From Chalciporus piperatus (taxonomy: Eukaryota > Basidiomycota > Agaricomycetes > Boletales > Boletaceae), in assembly GCA_038093975.1 (NCBI GenBank), contig JBBPTG010000001.1, positions 806,001-870,000 of the forward strand: a stretch of 64,000 nucleotides of DNA. The letters run 5' to 3'. This document shows positions 55,962-64,000 of the stretch, piece by piece (the stretch's first letter is position 1; each line of letters begins with the position of its first letter). The position numbers and the translations under genes were made by a program. The notes under the pieces were generated by a model. It was not told the DNA's origin. It ran no database searches and saw nothing but the letters and a program-made list of their open reading frames with translations.

Positions 55962-57807
55962 ATGTCACCACCCTTTCTACGGCGGACAAACGCACTGACT
56001 TGCTTCTTCTGTCTGTCGGCGGTAAGTCCTGCACCGCCCGACGCCCAATCCTATCGCTGTCCCCACTGTGGCTGCTGGAACAGATACGATGCCAGTGGAG
56101 AAATCATATCCGATGAACCAGCCATGCACGACGAAAAACTGAACCAAAATTCGTTTGCAAAGCGTGGTCTGTCCCTTCTTATTTCGCGACGTGTGGTCTT
56201 ACTCCTCCCACAGCATCCCCGAACAAGGACAGACTTCCATCCGTGTATGGGACAGGTCAATTCTGCCACACATGTCAAACGAACCAGATGCTGTTGGTAA
56301 ACCTTTTGTCAAATTATCTACCCCCTCCACAAGTGAGCCACCGCTCAAACGATCACTCGCGATTTTGTATGTCTCTGACCGTGCTACAGGATCCCGACTA
56401 TGCAACGTGTCTCGAACAACTGCCCGCGTACCGTGAATCCCTGCACATCCGCTACCCTCCTGTCTGTGCAAACTGTTTGCCAACAGTGGAAGACGAAATA
56501 GAGCGCAAGAATCAGATGGCTCGAAGAAAAGCTCTGGGTGGTTGGCTCAAGGAAAGCAAAGGGAAGAATAAACAGCGAGTGGTATCCGGTTCAGGGACGG
56601 ACCGCGAGAAGCTGGAATTACAGCTTTCCTTATGGCGAGCGAGGGGTGCTCTTTGGTGGATCACTCTCGTTGGTGTTGTTGCCGCGCATGCAGCAGGTGA
56701 GTGTCACGATGCGTGCATCAAACTCGAAAAATAACCTCGTCTACTAGCTATTCGAGGCTACAACTTCCCTTGTTGGCTTGCTAGCGTCATACCTGTACTT
56801 CCCGTGTTATCACTTTTGTCTCTCCTCTATACCGCGTGGGACCCAACTTACTACCGTTTCAAGAGAGCAAGGGTGCAGGGGCGTGATGTCCGCGTTAAAG
56901 GCAAGACTAGCTATATTGTAAGATATCATCTTTCGTGCAGCGCACACCAACTCACCTACCGCAAGATTCTTCAAATGCTTTCCTGGTTTTCTAGACTCAT
57001 GACATCAATTCTCCTCGTGCTTTCATGGCACTCTTCGTCTTGGGATTATCTTCACACATTTGGCTATCCATTTTCGCCTCGTGTCAGCATGTATTGTTCG
57101 ATATCACTTGTCGTCGAATTGCTGGTATGTTTTCCTCTCGCATACCCCATCCTTGGACCACTCATTCAGTCGGAACCCAGGTGTTTTCATCCTCCTTCAC
57201 AATCCTGCACCTACAGAGACCGCCACCGATTCGTCTCATCGAATCGACGGGATCCTCCTCTGTGCGAGCTACTCCCGACATTTCGTCATCACAAAGCGCG
57301 CGCGCCTCTCCCATGCCCACAGTACCAACTGAACCAGACCTCTTCGCTTCCCTCACTCTTTCCTCCAAACCCCTCGTCCCTTCCACCAACCCTATATTTG
57401 GTCACCCCTCTCTCATGCTTCCTCCACCCACGCCCTCGGGTTCGCAAGGATCTCCGATCAAAGTCGATGAGATTCGAGATGAAGATGCGATGGATTGGAC
57501 GCCGACGAACCCATCGCCTGTTAAACCAAGGAGAGTCACAGACGATGACGACGGGTCGTGGTTACGCCCACAACGATTTTTCCCTCCCGAACGACCTACG
57601 GGTATCGAGAGCTTGCTCGCGAACACCAAGTTAGATGATGGGGATTCTAGGTCGTCTCACACACGTCCGGTGTGGTCCAGACTTCCGCCACTCGGGGTCA
57701 TTGGATGGTGGATGGGCGCATGCGCGATACTATTGATACCTCTGGGCGCTATTGCTTACCATGGCTGGATAAAGCGACGGGACTTGGGTATAGGTATCAG
57801 TGACTGA
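55962..57807 (+). CDS. ima1: Inner nuclear membrane protein Ima1 (SAMP1/TMEM201-like)
   Basis: Inner nuclear membrane protein related to fission-yeast Ima1 and animal Samp1, linking the envelope to heterochromatin and the cytoskeleton. The N-terminus has a cysteine-rich zinc motif: LTCFFCLSAVSPAPPDAQSY, RCPHCGCWNRYDASGEI, then GTGQFCHTCQTNQMLLVNLL and RYPPVCANCLPTVEDEIERK. Helices follow: WRARGALWWITLVGVVAAHA, WLASVIPVLPVLSLLSLLYT, SRLMTSILLVLSWHSSSWDY, VSMYCSISLVVELL. A disordered segment carries IFGHPSLMLPPPTPSG and DAMDWTPTNPSPVKPRR, and WLRPQRFFPPERPTGIESLL is a conserved Ima1 motif. A last helix (VIGWWMGACAILLIPLGAI) precedes the stop at 57807. Introns lie near 56165, 56330, 56696, 56922 and 57127. 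A GTAAGT at 56022 is in frame coding sequence, not a donor. Confidence 0.85.
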
Positions 57808-58218
57808 ACCATATCTCAGCCAAGAGCATATCAATATACTGTATCGACTGGTAACATGACATCTGAATGACCTGGCTATCTCGACCTTGCGAGTGAGGAG
57901 CCTGGTGAATTCCAAGAAAAAGTAACAATGGGATAATTGAAACGCTTGTGGCGCTTGTTCATACTGGATATCTACGTGTAGGGGAAATTATGGAAACTGG
58001 CAAGAAACGTGAGGGGGTATTGGGAATGATGGAATGACGGAATGCAGTCCAAAACACCACTAAAAAAGTTACGAGGAATGCGAGGGAAAATGGTCGAGTT
58101 GCATCGACCAGCAATGAATGCGATATATACCACGTAAATTACGAAAGACATCACCAGCTCAAGTGAAATCTCCATGGGAGATCTAGACCTATGGTCCTTG
58201 CACGTCCACTACCCAGTC
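57808..58218. other. Convergent intergenic region, no gene seen
   Basis: About 410 nt between Ima1 and the Mid2-like gene, whose ends face each other, so mainly 3' UTR sequence. I saw no long frame and no tRNA-like cloverleaf. Confidence 0.55.
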
Positions 58219-59292
58219 TCAATATCCACTGTACCCATGGTGAAGAGGGACACCGTATTGGTCATATTGAGGCCTGTTGATGCTCGGGGCCTGTCCGAGA
58301 GGTTCTTGCATCATCGGCTGTGGGCTAAGGCCACGAGAAAGATCCGCATAGCCACCAACTGGAGCCAGGTGGGCAGGACCCGGTGTGAAGTCGTGATCTG
58401 GGATAGGGTTGAGAGGTGGTGCAGTACCATAACCAGCCATCTTCCCGCGCATCTGATCGTCAGGGTGACCAGAGGCCGAGTGGAAGGAAGATGCATGAGA
58501 CAAGGGGCGACGCTGGCCAGTAAGACCAGAGTCTTTATCGTTGCCACCTGGTTGCCAGTCGATTGGCTGCATACGGCCCTCAAAGTCAGAGGAGGGTCTG
58601 AATTTCCATTTGCGGATGATGGTCCAGCCAATGATTACTGCTCCGACGGAGGCGGCGATGACGATGAGGACTGTCATGGCAGCGGACGACATGCCAGAGC
58701 TTCCGGAGGTTGCGCTGCTCTGCGTGGGGGTCGGTGCACTGGTAGATGTCAGGTACAAGATAGAAAGAGGTTGGGATGTAGGTGTGCTCGGTTGAGCTGT
58801 GGTCTGGGGTACTGGAGTGCTGAGTGTGTGGAGCGAGGAAGATATGGAGGAAGTGCTCGACGACGTTGTAGGGGTAGGCAGCAGGTCGCTGACTAGACCG
58901 CCTAACAAACCGCCTCCATCAGACGTGGTGGTAGCGCTCTACAATGCCATCACACATCAACAATGAGATGCTACGAAATCTAGAGAACTGACCGCCGAGG
59001 AGGTAGTAGACGAAGCAGCAGATACAGACGCGACTGGCACCGAGTTTACAGACGTGGTCGGAGCCGGAGACGAGGTAGTCTGAATGGGTTGAGCACTGGT
59101 TGGTTGTGTAGGCGGTGATTGGGCCAGACGGGCGGGGCCAAGGATGTTGAGGGCTTGGGATGCTCGCTTTTTAATCACACGACCTAGGTCGAGATGGTCG
59201 CGGCGGTGAGGATGCAATGTGTCGGCATGTGAGGAGGCGACCAGAGCGAGGACGAGGGAGACATGGAGAATGAGAGTAATGAACTTTGCCAT
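58219..59292 (-). CDS. Ser/Thr-rich single-pass membrane protein, Mid2-like sensor
   Basis: Cell-surface protein with the build of a yeast Mid2/Wsc stress sensor. Two exons: the first from 59292 ending at TTSSA, joined over an intron with GTCAGT and TTGTAG borders to SATTTSDGGGLLGGLVSDLL. Order: signal peptide (MAKFITLILHVSLVLALVAS), a short basic mature N-terminus (HPHRRDHLDLGRVIKKR), a Ser/Thr/Pro-rich region of some 120 residues that must be heavily O-mannosylated, one membrane helix (AAMTVLIVIAASVGAVIIGW), and a cytosolic tail with FRPSSDFEGRMQPIDWQPG and a terminal YGVPLHHGYSGY. The C-terminal Tyr/Gly motif appears conserved in Agaricomycete homologues I recall. No WSC cysteine domain is present. 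Signalling to the cell-integrity MAP kinase pathway is inference. Confidence 0.8.
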
Positions 59293-59646
59293 CTACAAAA
59301 CAAGCTACAGTGTGTGGATGGGTCCAAGGTTGAGAGTGGGATAAACGAGTGTGTCTGCCGTGAAGGAGTGACTGGGAACTTGTGGACTCTGTGGCTGCCT
59401 GTGCCAGATTATACTCGACTGTCCCCAAGCCAGTCAATACGTTGTCGACCACCAAATTTCCAAGGAATTTCCAAGGAAACCACAAAAATACATTGCCTAA
59501 TCCGTCGAGGTTGCGAGCAAAAACGACTTTTTTGGCCGCAAATTACAGCAAAAACCAAATATACGCTACCCTCATCGCAACGTCCAAAGTCAAATTCAAC
59601 TATCTAGAAATGTCCTGCAATCGTCATGTAAAATTCCAAGACTACA
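59293..59646. other. Intergenic region, no gene seen
   Basis: About 350 nt between two minus-strand genes. It should hold the promoter of the Mid2-like gene and the 3' UTR of the lyase. AT-rich, with a short TTTCCAAGGAA near-direct repeat at 59456-59480. No element can be named. Confidence 0.5.
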
Positions 59647-62169
59647 CTAGGGGTGACTCGTCAAAGACCATTTGCTCAGAGGAACGGAGCTTGGCTGCAC
59701 ATAGGACGAGCTAGAAACGCCGGGCCATTGGGGAGTCATCAAAACCTCCAAAGTGTATTGGCCAGCGGGCAAACTGATCGCCAGAACCGTCACCCCATCG
59801 TTTGGTTGATCCGGCCATCCCGCAGGGGTGGGAGGGTCAGTGGATAGACGCACGGCAGCCAGCGTGGAGAATTGAGCACCTGCAGGAGGGTTCAGAAGCT
59901 GAACCTCCGTCGTCTCCGTTCCGATCGTCAAGGTGGCAATTTGGTTGTTATTGCTCAGCGTGACAGTAGCATTGGTGTGCGCCCGCCACACGATCGATGC
60001 GGATGCATTGATCTCGTCCTGGACAAGAACCTGTTTGCGGGAGTTGATCAGACGAACTCCTCGTGAAAACGAAGTACTGTCAAACAATTAGAACATGCAC
60101 TCAAACGAGTTACCTAACACTTACGTCTTGAAATAGGCACTTGTCAAATCCGCAACAAAGTACGCAGTCGAGCCCTTAGGTACATTGTAGACGGTACTCG
60201 ATCCTTGGGCCTCACCCGAAGACTGGAACTGAACCAATGGCGCCGCGAGCACGTTTTGGTTATTCGAATCAACGAGGATCGTGTTTTGGCCTTCCGTCCT
60301 CTTGCGGTAGTATAACCACCTCTCACTGCCTTGCGTATCGTTACTGAAGTATCCAGCAGAGAGGTAGTCACCGTCTCCGAGCTCTCCAAACCAGCGAGTT
60401 CCCAGAGCATCAACCACAAAGTCACCACAATCGAGATCATTGTGGGTCTGATGGCCTTGAAGGGTTCCAGCCTTTACTGCGACGAACAGCGCACTCTCAT
60501 CCGTCCAACTGGACCGCATAGAGGCCCATTGATCTGTGTTGTTGTCGAAGTAGTGATCGAGGGCAAGACCATCCCAGAATGCCCCGGCAACCGTTGGGTT
60601 GTACCAGAACATGCTCCATGGATCTGCCGCATCCCACTGATCACGTTGAAAGAGCTGGTATGCGGGACGATTGAACTGATCACCGTAGAAGAGCAAGTTG
60701 TTTGCAGTGGCTGAGAATTTGTTTGGGCCAGTGTCGCCGTAGTTGAACAACGAGCCGGGGCCTGTGGAATACATGTGGAAGAGTCCCGTGAGGTAGAAGT
60801 TGGGGTTTACGGAAAGGAGGTTGAAAGTGGAACCAGTGGCGGATAACAGAGACGATGACAATTCTGCGTGCCCAGTGGAGCCGAAGTACCAATAATCATT
60901 GGTTTCCGACCAAGTACCATCACTACTAACGGCCAGTGCGCAGTTTTCGAGGGCATTGGTGACCATCATACTGAGCAGCTGTTGGGCGACACCGGTGGTA
61001 TCATCGCCGAGAATAGCAAGTGCGCCCATGGTGAGGCCATTGTTACAGACACAGTTCCAGTTGCCCGCTGTATTGTTGCGCCACCACCCATAGAACTCTG
61101 GATCGTTCGCGTCGTTATATGCGATGATACCATTGTTGAGGCCGTATTCGATCACAGTAGAGCGGATCATGGCGAGCTGGTCGGGGCTCCATTGATCGTA
61201 CAGCCAGTCGTACGCGATGGCATAGGCAGCTGTAAGTTCTGCAGTGTCGAGGAAATGGGTAGGGTTCCACTTGGTGCTGTCGTTCGGTCCCCAACCACCA
61301 GTCAAGTTGCCGGCAGCATTCTATAAGCAAGGATGAGGAGATCAGACGTGAATGTTAGATAAACGACAAACCTGAAGTTCGGTCCAAACACGGTCAGCCC
61401 ATTTGGTGTCGTTGGTCATTCGGAAAACGTAGGAAAACACTTTCATACGCTGTTTGATCTGGCGTGCGGGATCCAAGATACCATTACCGCCATCGTTAAG
61501 ATACGGCACGGGAGGGAGGGCCATGTATTGGGAAGCATTCAGGAAGATGGTCTGATTCCAGGAAGAAAGATATGGGTCATTGGCGATTAACTGTGGAAGA
61601 GCCTGCCACTTGTACGCAGGCGCAATCAGACGAGGGCGATCCGAGCGCACTTGAGTTGGGCTGGGGTTGGAGGGTTGGAAGGGATCTTGCGGCCAGGCAA
61701 GGATAGCATTAGAAGTGGAGATAAACGTAGGCGTTGTGAAGGCTGCAGCATTGGTCTAGGAGAGCGTGAACGTTAGCGGACACCAAACAAACTGAGAACA
61801 CGAAGAATAAAGTGAGATGAGCAAATGACGGAGACTCACGGTGGCAGGGTAAAGGGGAAGCATATAGAGACTATCTGTGCCAGTCGGATACACGCCGATA
61901 GCGTTCTTGGCCTGAATAGCAGAAGTGACGCTGGCAGGGTTGGCGGTGTTGGTGTTGGATGTAGTCTTGCTCGCACGAGAACCCAAGACACCACCAACGA
62001 CGGCACCGACGATGATCAAAACAGCGACTGGTATACCGAATTTGATCCAGTTGCTGGTTGTTTTCTTTGGTGGGTGACTGGGGGTAATGTAACCGGTGGA
62101 CTCGTTGTAGTATGGGTCGCCGGAGCCGTATGGCGTGTTCCTGTTGACGGAAGCGTAATTCGTCGCCAT
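59647..62169 (-). CDS. Membrane-anchored heparinase II/III-like polysaccharide lyase
   Basis: Type II membrane protein: a cytosolic N-terminus rich in Tyr, Ser and Asn (NTPYGSGDPYYNESTGY), a helix (WIKFGIPVAVLIIVGAVVGG VLG) at about 41-65, a linker, and a large outer catalytic domain. The first half, an alpha/alpha toroid, contains LNDGGNGILDPARQIKQRMK, FSYVFRMTNDTKWADRVW, HFLDTAELTAAYAIAYDWLY, WRNNTAGNWNCVCNNGLTMG and NDYWYFGSTGHAELSSSL. The second half, a beta sandwich, contains GHQTHNDLDCGDFVVDALGT with RWFGELGDGDYLSAG, the usual heparinase II/III HxHxD-like signature, where His, Asn and Asp are present. The Asn and His/Tyr residues needed for beta-elimination are plausible. Introns fall at PAT/TNAAAF, WTELQ/NAAGN and YFKT/STSF. 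Substrate unknown; an acidic polysaccharide is likely. Confidence 0.8.
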
Positions 62170-62555
62170 TTCTGATGACTGGCCGATGGATCGGCTTGGA
62201 TATAGATCAGAGTTTACAGCAACTGGATTCCTGGTAGAGCAAAGGAGGGACGAGGGTGTGGTGTAAAAACCAAGGCCAGAGAGAACGTTGTAGTCAAGAC
62301 GAAACGGGATGGGAACGAGTCTAGCGAAAAGGAACCCATTATACCCATCTTCCAGTTCACACGGAGACCGCGACCGAAAACATATTTATGGAGTTATTTT
62401 GGAAATTACACGCGGATAGTTTCGGGATAAGCAATCCGACTCTGATCTCTAAGCACCCTACACTTGCCCGACACAACTTGTTATTGTACTTCAGAGCCTT
62501 CAAAACGTCGTAGCGCCATCAAGCAACGTTCCAGGTATCCATGTTTTGATCGGAG
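62170..62555. other. Divergent intergenic region, shared promoter, no gene seen
   Basis: About 385 nt between the lyase (minus) and TatD gene (plus), both starting here. I saw no frame, repeat or named element; AT content is higher in the middle. Confidence 0.55.
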
Positions 62556-64000
62556 ATGCATTTTCAAAGTCCTTGCGTCGTTCGGGGATTAAAATCCAAA
62601 TTTGGAGTGTCTCCTAAGCGTGCCTTGCCAGTCGCATCGTCCAATGCCGTCGACTCGATAGACGCACCAACCTCCGAGATGGCGACCCTGGACAACCATT
62701 TCAAAGTTGACGAAGACTATAGTTTCATAGGTCAGCTAAAACTATTTTTTATCACTGTTGATTATCCAGACACAAATTGCAGATATTGGAGGTATTTCCT
62801 GAGCTTTCAGCAATTGGGGTGATGTGTGACTCACCAAACCACGTCCGCAGTAAATCTCACTGATCCAGTCTTCCGAGGATTTTATCGTGGCAAGAACAAA
62901 CACAATGGCAGGTTCATTTGACTCAAGCAGGTCCCTGCAGAGACATACTGACATTGATGTGATCTCAAGATGATCTTGACATGATGTTAGAGAGATCCCG
63001 CCTTGCTGGCATAAAATCAATGATCATCACTGGGGGGAGCTTGCATGAGTCTGAACTCGCACTGGACCTTGCTCGCCAAAAAGGTTTTATCCCCCCAGGG
63101 TGGTGTATACTAAGACTCAAGTGTTCTACTCAGGGCTTTATGCAACAGTTGGATGTCATCCAACACGCTCAAAGGAATTTGACCAACACCCTGCTGGTCC
63201 AGATGCTTACTTACTTGCGTTGGACAAACTCATCTCCAACAATCTAAGGCCGAGGGGCAGAGTGGTTGCCGTCGGAGAATGTGGCTTAGGTGACTTGATC
63301 ACGGTCTTCAAACATGACCGGCAGTGACCCGTGTATTGCAGATTATGACCGATTACAATTTGCATCCAAGGAAGAGCAACAAAGACATTTCCGTGAGTGC
63401 GAACCGTCACTTAGTAGAAGGATTGACTATATTTCATGCTATCTTGGCAGGATTACAGCTCGGGCTAGCCAAGAAATACCATCTACCCTTGTTTCTTCAT
63501 TCTAGGGCTGCTCACGAAGACCTTGTCAAGATACTCAAAGAAGAAGGATTTGGTGAGGATGGAGGTAGGGGAGTCGGAGCGAAGGGTGGTGTCGTGCATA
63601 GTTTCACTGGAAGCAAGGAAGAAGCCGCAGAACTTGTGAGTAATCTTCGCAAATCGACCATTATGACTGTGATAATAAGGGGGAAAGATGAACATGGGCT
63701 TTCATATTGGAGTCAACGGATGTTCTCTCAAGACTGAGCAAAACCTCGAGACAGTGAAGACCGTCCCCCTGGAGAGACTTTTGCTTGAAACCGGTGAGTG
63801 GCAGAATATGAATTTTTGAAGCCGCTGAGGCGGAATGACGTAGATGCGCCATGGTGCTCTATGACAAGTACACACGCCTCCAATAGCCACCTGAAAGAAC
63901 TATCCACCCCGTTGCGCTCCCGTTTTTTTCCTGTAGCAGTAAAGCCGGAATCATTCGTCTCCGGTAAAGCGGTCAAAGGTCGGAATGAGCCATCGGCAAT
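62556..64000 (+). CDS. TatD-family metal-dependent DNase (partial, 3' end outside window)
   Basis: Amidohydrolase-fold nuclease of the TatD family, possibly mitochondrial: the first 50 residues ([20 protein letters not shown] then [12 protein letters not shown]) are basic and Ser-rich. Splicing by conserved order gives DEDYSFI, the 9-nt exon at 62783-62791 supplying [18 protein letters not shown] (62851-62907), [134 protein letters not shown], then [11 protein letters not shown] at the window edge. Metal ligands H (GCHP), E (GECGLD), H (LHSR), H (VHSF) and D (TDAP) are present; the first HxH pair is not, having been replaced by DIGVNLTDP as in eukaryotic TATDN1. The first introns include a GC donor at 62908. 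Confidence 0.85.

Noticed and set aside
56022..56027. GTAAGT within the first exon of Ima1, as a splice donor
   Set aside because: Reading through gives an unbroken cysteine motif (CFFC to CPHCGCWNRYD); using it would delete part of the zinc site.
1..64000. Mobile elements, CRISPR arrays, tRNA or rRNA genes, and a new defence system
   Set aside because: No transposase, reverse transcriptase, integrase, long terminal or inverted repeats, regular spacer array or cloverleaf was seen on either strand by eye; the genes are mainly single eukaryotic housekeeping genes. A tRNAscan or repeat search would settle this.

Overview
The window is nuclear DNA of a filamentous basidiomycete, most likely an Agaricomycete. 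Genes lie about one per 2 kb on both strands. Nearly all are cut by many short introns (about 45-70 nt, GT..AG, a few GC..AG). The family set is fungal: Trs85, Rav1, Ima1, a KRE6/SKN1 glucan-synthesis protein, an LCCL-domain membrane protein, a five-FAS1 protein and YHM2. I see no transposon, retroelement, rRNA, tRNA or CRISPR array. Gene models were spliced by hand from frame continuity, splice signals and remembered family motifs. For the models whose exons I summed, the coding length came out as a multiple of three.

Layout. 1-1300 (-): VPS18, cut by the window edge, diverging from 1441-2499 (+), an SHB17-type sugar bisphosphatase. 2739-9490 (+): a long coiled-coil protein, the mitochondrial carrier YHM2 and an Mpv17/PMP22 membrane protein. 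9621-20921 (-): a run of six genes: TRS85, a WW-domain protein, an orphan zinc-finger-like protein, an LCCL membrane protein, a lipocalin-like protein and an unknown 209-aa protein. 20978-23840 (+): seipin and a short-chain dehydrogenase. 23952-24859 (-) and 25028-25642 (+): a divergent pair, SH3BGR-like thioredoxin-fold protein and low-molecular-weight tyrosine phosphatase. 25722-28168 (-) and 28324-30209 (+): methylmalonate-semialdehyde dehydrogenase and a Myb/AT-hook protein. 30485-32148 (+): Rab GDI, converging on RAV1 (32258-37222, -). 37494-43945 (+): five-FAS1 protein, acylcarnitine carrier, and a conserved unknown. 44029-48163 (-): N-acetylglutamate synthase and an F-box protein. 48351-51791 (+): a UBE2O-type E2/E3. 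52037-55835 (-): KRE6/SKN1-like protein and SNAP43-like protein. 55962-57807 (+): Ima1. 58219-62169 (-): a Mid2-like sensor and a membrane-anchored heparinase-like lyase. 62556-64000 (+): a TatD nuclease, cut by the window edge.

These are mostly single housekeeping genes, not an operon or pathway cluster. Themes that recur are membrane traffic (VPS18, TRS85, GDI1, RAV1), mitochondrial transport and amino-acid metabolism (YHM2, acylcarnitine carrier, ARG2, MMSDH), cell wall and surface (KRE6-like, FAS1, Mid2-like, LCCL) and the nuclear envelope or lipid droplets (Ima1, seipin).

I did not find a new defence or mobile system. The most unusual signal is gene structure: a concentration of microexons (3, 3, 7, 7, 9 and 9 nt, plus an ATG-only first coding exon), several of which encode conserved or catalytic-site residues, together with several GC..AG introns. 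A candidate Rap1/Myb-type DNA-binding protein with three similar repeats is the most interesting unnamed gene.
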